Shown here: positions 57,228-64,000 of the stretch, piece by piece
How the letters are laid out: each line of letters opens with the position of its first letter
Position numbering within the stretch: the stretch's first letter is position 1
Origin: Tetradesmus obliquus
Taxonomy: Eukaryota; Chlorophyta; Chlorophyceae; Sphaeropleales; Scenedesmaceae
Direction: 5' to 3'
Assembly: GCA_030272155.1 (NCBI GenBank)
Contig: CP126191.1
Coordinates: forward strand, 2,378,501 to 2,442,500
DNA length: 64,000 nucleotides
Notes under the pieces: model-generated
What the model was told of the DNA's origin: nothing
Databases searched by the model: none
What the model saw: only the letters and a program-made list of their open reading frames with translations
Translations under genes and position numbers: made by a program

Positions 57228-60200
57228 GCAGTCACGGCTTGAAACTGCTGTGCAGAAGCAATCATGTACTTCTGCCGGAGAGGCATGTCATCGTCATCAG
57301 CATGCTGCGCAGCTGCTGCCGCTGCTGAGGTGTCAGCAGCATTCACAGTGCGGCTGTACCTGCTGCCGCTGCTGCTGCTGTGGCGGTCGGCAGCACTGCC
57401 GCTGGCATGCAGCGCAGCTGTGGGGCGTGGCAGCAGCGGCAGGGGAGCTTCGCTGGAGTCGTGGCAGGGGCCGTCGATGTTGGTGCTGCTGCCGCGCGCG
57501 TAGGCCTGCTGGTCGAGCAGCACGGCGTAGCTGGAGCCTCCAGAGATGTAGCTGGACACAGCCTGCAAGCACAACCGACAGGGGGATGTGTCAAATGAGG
57601 TAACTACTGGCGGCCTTGCAGCGCGTGCTATGTGGTGCTGCCTGGCTAATTGATGCGCTGTATCTTGGGGCTGACTTCGAGAACCAGCTGGGTACAGCAG
57701 CAAGCAGCCTGCAAGCCGAGCAGCGCTTCAATCCTCACATCAGCGCATACAACCTGAGAGTTGACAACACCCCACATTGAGCCTGCCTGCTGAATGTTAC
57801 CGTTGTAAACAGTCACATGTCCGCACCTCGCAGCTGGCACTCTGCCACAGCCACAAGCCTCCGCAGCAGCCGTTGATGTCAGCATGCTTCAAGCTGGCGG
57901 TGCCCTCATCACACACATCCACACCCGGGCCCTGGCAGCCACTGACACTGCTGTGGCTCAGATGCAGCCCAGCCTGCTGCAGCACCACAATGCCGTCCTG
58001 GCCACAATCAGTGATGCTGCAGCCCTCGAGGAAGGCCTGGCTGCTGCCACACACCACCAGGCCATGGCTGCCACCTGTGATGCTGCAGCTCCAGAGCGTG
58101 GTGCTGCTGGTGGCGTATTGCTTGATGCCGCAGCGGCGGGCCTGGGGTGATGATGGGGCAAGAGCAGGCAGGCAGCGGAGACAGGACTGTTGTTTTCGAG
58201 TGGGCGCATTGCATGGCACTGCCAGTAGCTGTGAAATCATGCTGCTGTCGGCACACATGGCAGCTTCAACGTCCATTTGACGCAGTGCTTTAAACATGAT
58301 ATGACACACATTTGCCGCTGCCGCTAAGTAAATCCTTACACAGACATATTGTGCCATCATTCTCACCTGAATGGTGCACTGCTGCAGCAGGGGTTGTGCA
58401 CAGCCGCCGATAGACAGGCAGTCGTCGCCGCTGCATGTGATGTGTAGCTTCTGCAGGATGGGCTTGATGCAGCTGCTGCTGCTGCTGATGGAGATAGACT
58501 CGCAGAAGCCGACCATGTCGATGGCCAGGTTGCGCAGGATGCAGCAGCTGCAGCAGCATTGCCAGCACGAGCAGCAGTGTGTGTGAGTGTCAGAAAGCAG
58601 GGCATGCCGTTTGCACAGGGGGTACACACAATGTAGCCAAACGGATTGTATCAAGGCCTTGTTTGTGCCACAGCTTTGGGCGCTACTGACATGCCTTGCC
58701 TCGCCAGGCTGTCAAAAGTTTGGCTTTATGTACTGAAGCTCACAGTGTGGTTTGCTTAAAGCGTGATTTGAACAGCTCACCGTGTGATGTTGAATGCGGG
58801 GTGGTTGGCCCTGTGGTCCAGCATCACCTCCTGAGGGGACCCCCCCAGGCCCTCCAGCAGCACACGCTTATCTAGTGCCAGGCACGCCTGGCAGCAGCAG
58901 CAGCAGCACGCAGCACGCAGCAACAGGCCAGTGCAAGCGCAGATGGTCAGGCGTCCTGAAGCAGTACGAGTTGATGGCAGCATGGTGAATTGCTTTGCAA
59001 TTTACAATGCGCAGAACGAGTCAGGCATCAGTGAGCAAGCTGCAGGTGCTAGGTAGGTGTGTGTGCCACACCTGGGAGGTGACGTGTGTGCCTGGCAGCA
59101 GCTGAATTATGTCGCCATCAGCTGCTGCTGCCAGGGCGTCTGCCATACTGGCGTAGGTGCCTGGGGTTTGCTGTTGCTGCTGCTGCTGCTGGCCCATCCA
59201 GGCGGTTGCAGGGTCTGCCGGCTGCACCTGCAATGCACGCAGCATATTCAGCAGAGCAGCAGCATTGCTGGGTGAGACCATTACTACAGTGTAAGAAGTC
59301 AAGTCAAATCAACTTGTAGAAACTGTTAAACCAGTACATGTTGCACTGCTGGCAGAGCAACCTGCCTCTGCAGCTGTCGACCGCGGCACAGTTTGCTCCT
59401 ACCTAGGCATGCACAACTGGCGCTCAAGCAACAGCACTTTCCAAGCAATGCACGTCTCAATTGGACAAGATGATGCCTAGTGGACTTGTCGTGAAAAAGC
59501 CAGCACGGACAACGGACAGTGCTGTGTGTGTTCACCTGCAGCACGCGGCCGTCAAAGCCGATAACTTTGCCAGTGGCAGCGCTGTGCATGCAGATCTCAT
59601 CGACCAATGCCTGATGGTCCGCACCCCTGCAGCAGAACGCAGCACGCAGCCAGCACACTGGTCAAGGCTGCAGAAAACACGGCTGGATGCACCAGCAGCA
59701 CTGTGCATAGTTAAGAAGGCACGCTGCTGCTGCTGCTGCTGCTACTACTGCTGGTACTGGCACACAGTGCGGCAGCGGCAAGTGCCTGGCATCCTGCACA
59801 TTGCAACCTTGACAAAAGAGGGCGTGTAACATTCTTTATTACTCAAATGACTTGTGACACAGCCTAGCACACAGCTTGCAGTCCCAATCTACCTGTCAGC
59901 AGGTGCCACCTGCCTGCAGGCTGCCAAGGCCTGAAGGTAGGCCCTCTTCTCATACAGCTTCTTGGCCCTGCATCGCACATAAAGCCAACATAATCAACCT
60001 AAAACACAAGAATGACCAGCTATGCACGCAGCGAAGTCCACAGCGCGTGTGACTCACTGCTTCAGTGCCATCTCTGACTGCTTTACAGCCTGACAGGACC
60101 TGCTCTCCTGCACAGTGCTTATGGTATATTCTTGACTGTCGAAAGAGCATGAAATGGACGTCCTCTGTATTGTTTGCGGCTCATCCGGTGCCGCAGTTTG

Positions 60201-60248
60201 TTTTGATTGAAGCCAACGAGGTAGCATCTGTGTGATTTGCCGCGCCAT
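56933..60248 (-). CDS. Right-handed beta-helix repeat protein (581 aa)
   Basis: Eight phase-consistent exons: 60,058-60,248, 59,893-59,967, 59,536-59,626, 59,072-59,227, 58,781-58,887, 58,367-58,547, 57,827-58,141 and 56,933-57,562. The N-terminal part has a TPR-like helix pair (AKKLYEKRAYLQALAACRQV). It is followed by a classic beta-helix entry, ADGDIIQLLPGTHVTSQ, then KRVLLEGLGG and repeated C-x-I-x-G-type turns: CSITGGSHGLVVCG, CSITDCGQDGIVVLQQAGL and SVSGCQGPGVDV. This resembles the CASH/PbH1 repeats of FBXO11 and SHCBP1. I saw no F-box. The last 200 residues are disordered, with poly-Gln. In eukaryotes such helices usually bind proteins or glycans; the target here is unknown. No signal peptide is present, so it is probably cytosolic or nuclear. 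Confidence 0.75.
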
Positions 60249-60883
60249 ATTGTTGTGTCGAACTAGCCCCTGCTTATATCAAGTTCCGTCCGCGTAACAA
60301 GTTGCTGCTATCCGCCTGCCTTTACACACCCAGTTTGTCTACGTGTGTTTGTATACTGCAGCCAGGTGAAGCTGCCACACCCGATCGTGCCAGCTCACAG
60401 GACAGCATGACATTGATAAATAATGATTGTGGTTTGTGCTGTTAACTTCATTTACTCCATGATGCATAGACATAGTGGCGTGTGGTCCGGGCCGGAACCG
60501 GTCAGACGGGTCACCGCAGGTACCAGTTGACGCTCTTGCAAGGTAACTGTTGAATGCCAGATAACAAGCCACGAGTAATCAAAGATTCAAGAACCAAGGC
60601 TTTAAGCATCGTGTAGTTCCATGCAGTTGACCGGCGTGCACCTGCCTAGGTGTGCACCTTCGGCTGCTTGACTGCATGCAAAATCCAGCTGTTGCAGCTC
60701 CTGTGCTAGTGTTATCCATGCATCCATTCGTTACTGTGCCACATGTCAAAACTGCGCCCAACACAGGTATAATGCAGCTGCCACTGGCGCAACTTCTGCC
60801 ATACCTCCTGCTGAGGCCTCATAGCAGCTGCGACTGCAGGGTTCCTGCAAGAACAACACTGTCCAAGCACACACACACATGCT
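60249..60883. other. Intergenic region between tandem minus-strand genes
   Basis: About 635 bases between the OPR stop and the beta-helix start; both genes run leftward. It should hold the OPR 3' end and the beta-helix promoter. No specific element was recognised and no coding exon was seen. Confidence 0.5.
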
Positions 60884-63873
<2,990 letters not shown>

Positions 63874-64000
63874 CTGCAGAACAGTACGGCAGTTGCTGGT
63901 GTTGTTTGTGTTGGCTGGCACCTGGCAGGCCAGAGTCACGCTGACTGTCATATGTGGGCCACTGGCATGGCATGCACAGCGCAGCAGTGTAAGGCAAACA

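Noticed and set aside
57797-58654. Single 285-codon minus frame covering the beta-helix region
   Set aside because: It runs through an intron between 58,142 and 58,366. Splice sites with matching phase give a better model.

Overview
The window looks like nuclear DNA of a green alga (Chlorophyta). The supporting signs are genes split into many short exons with GTGAGN/GTGCGN donors and TGCAG acceptors, long CAG/CTG runs giving Gln, Ala and Ser tracts inside otherwise recognisable proteins, and plant/ciliate-type gene content: a chloroplast-type targeting signal, a 12-oxophytodienoate-reductase-like enzyme and a CEP112-like ciliary/centrosomal protein. The heavy Q/A/S style recalls Scenedesmaceae (Tetradesmus/Scenedesmus), but that genus-level guess is inference.

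Layout. 1-5,700: no gene that can be supported, TG-rich on the + strand. 6,456-11,690 (-): DUF4485/CEP112-like coiled-coil protein. 12,206-15,957 (+): nicalin (ER BOS complex). 17,546-17,870 (-): 72-aa unknown protein. 18,371-20,191 (-): METTL21-type protein methyltransferase. 20,694-23,087 (+): ICT1-type ribosome-rescue hydrolase. 23,088-25,628: nearly empty. 25,629-30,058 (-): SMYD-like SET-domain protein. 30,577-32,694 (+): UbiE/OMS1-like methyltransferase with a twin-arginine thylakoid-type leader. 33,197-38,536 (-): Claspin/Mrc1 homologue. 39,134-51,500 (+): a 20-exon gene for a predicted 2,411-aa membrane protein joining a clostripain-type C11 peptidase, Cys-rich FN2-like modules, a CUB domain, a GDGW module, a long disordered stalk, one membrane segment and a cytoplasmic tail. 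52,603-53,719 (-): acyl-CoA-binding protein. 54,018-55,023 (+): 131-aa unknown. 56,933-60,248 (-): beta-helix repeat protein. 60,884-63,873 (-, 5' end beyond the window): OPR/Old Yellow Enzyme.

For most genes I chained exons by hand from splice sites and checked reading phase. Nicalin, METTL21, ICT1, SET, the UbiE-like enzyme, Claspin, C11, ACBP, the 131-aa gene, the beta-helix gene and the OPR all give phase-consistent models. The CEP112-like gene has one unresolved stretch, near 8,880-9,320. These are predictions with no transcript support. Genes are mostly arranged as divergent pairs sharing short intergenic regions (about 300-600 bp). They do not form a pathway; they are ordinary housekeeping, signalling and surface genes. 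The most unusual item is the C11-FN2-CUB membrane protein, whose intron also carries about 1.2 kb of almost pure (CA)n.
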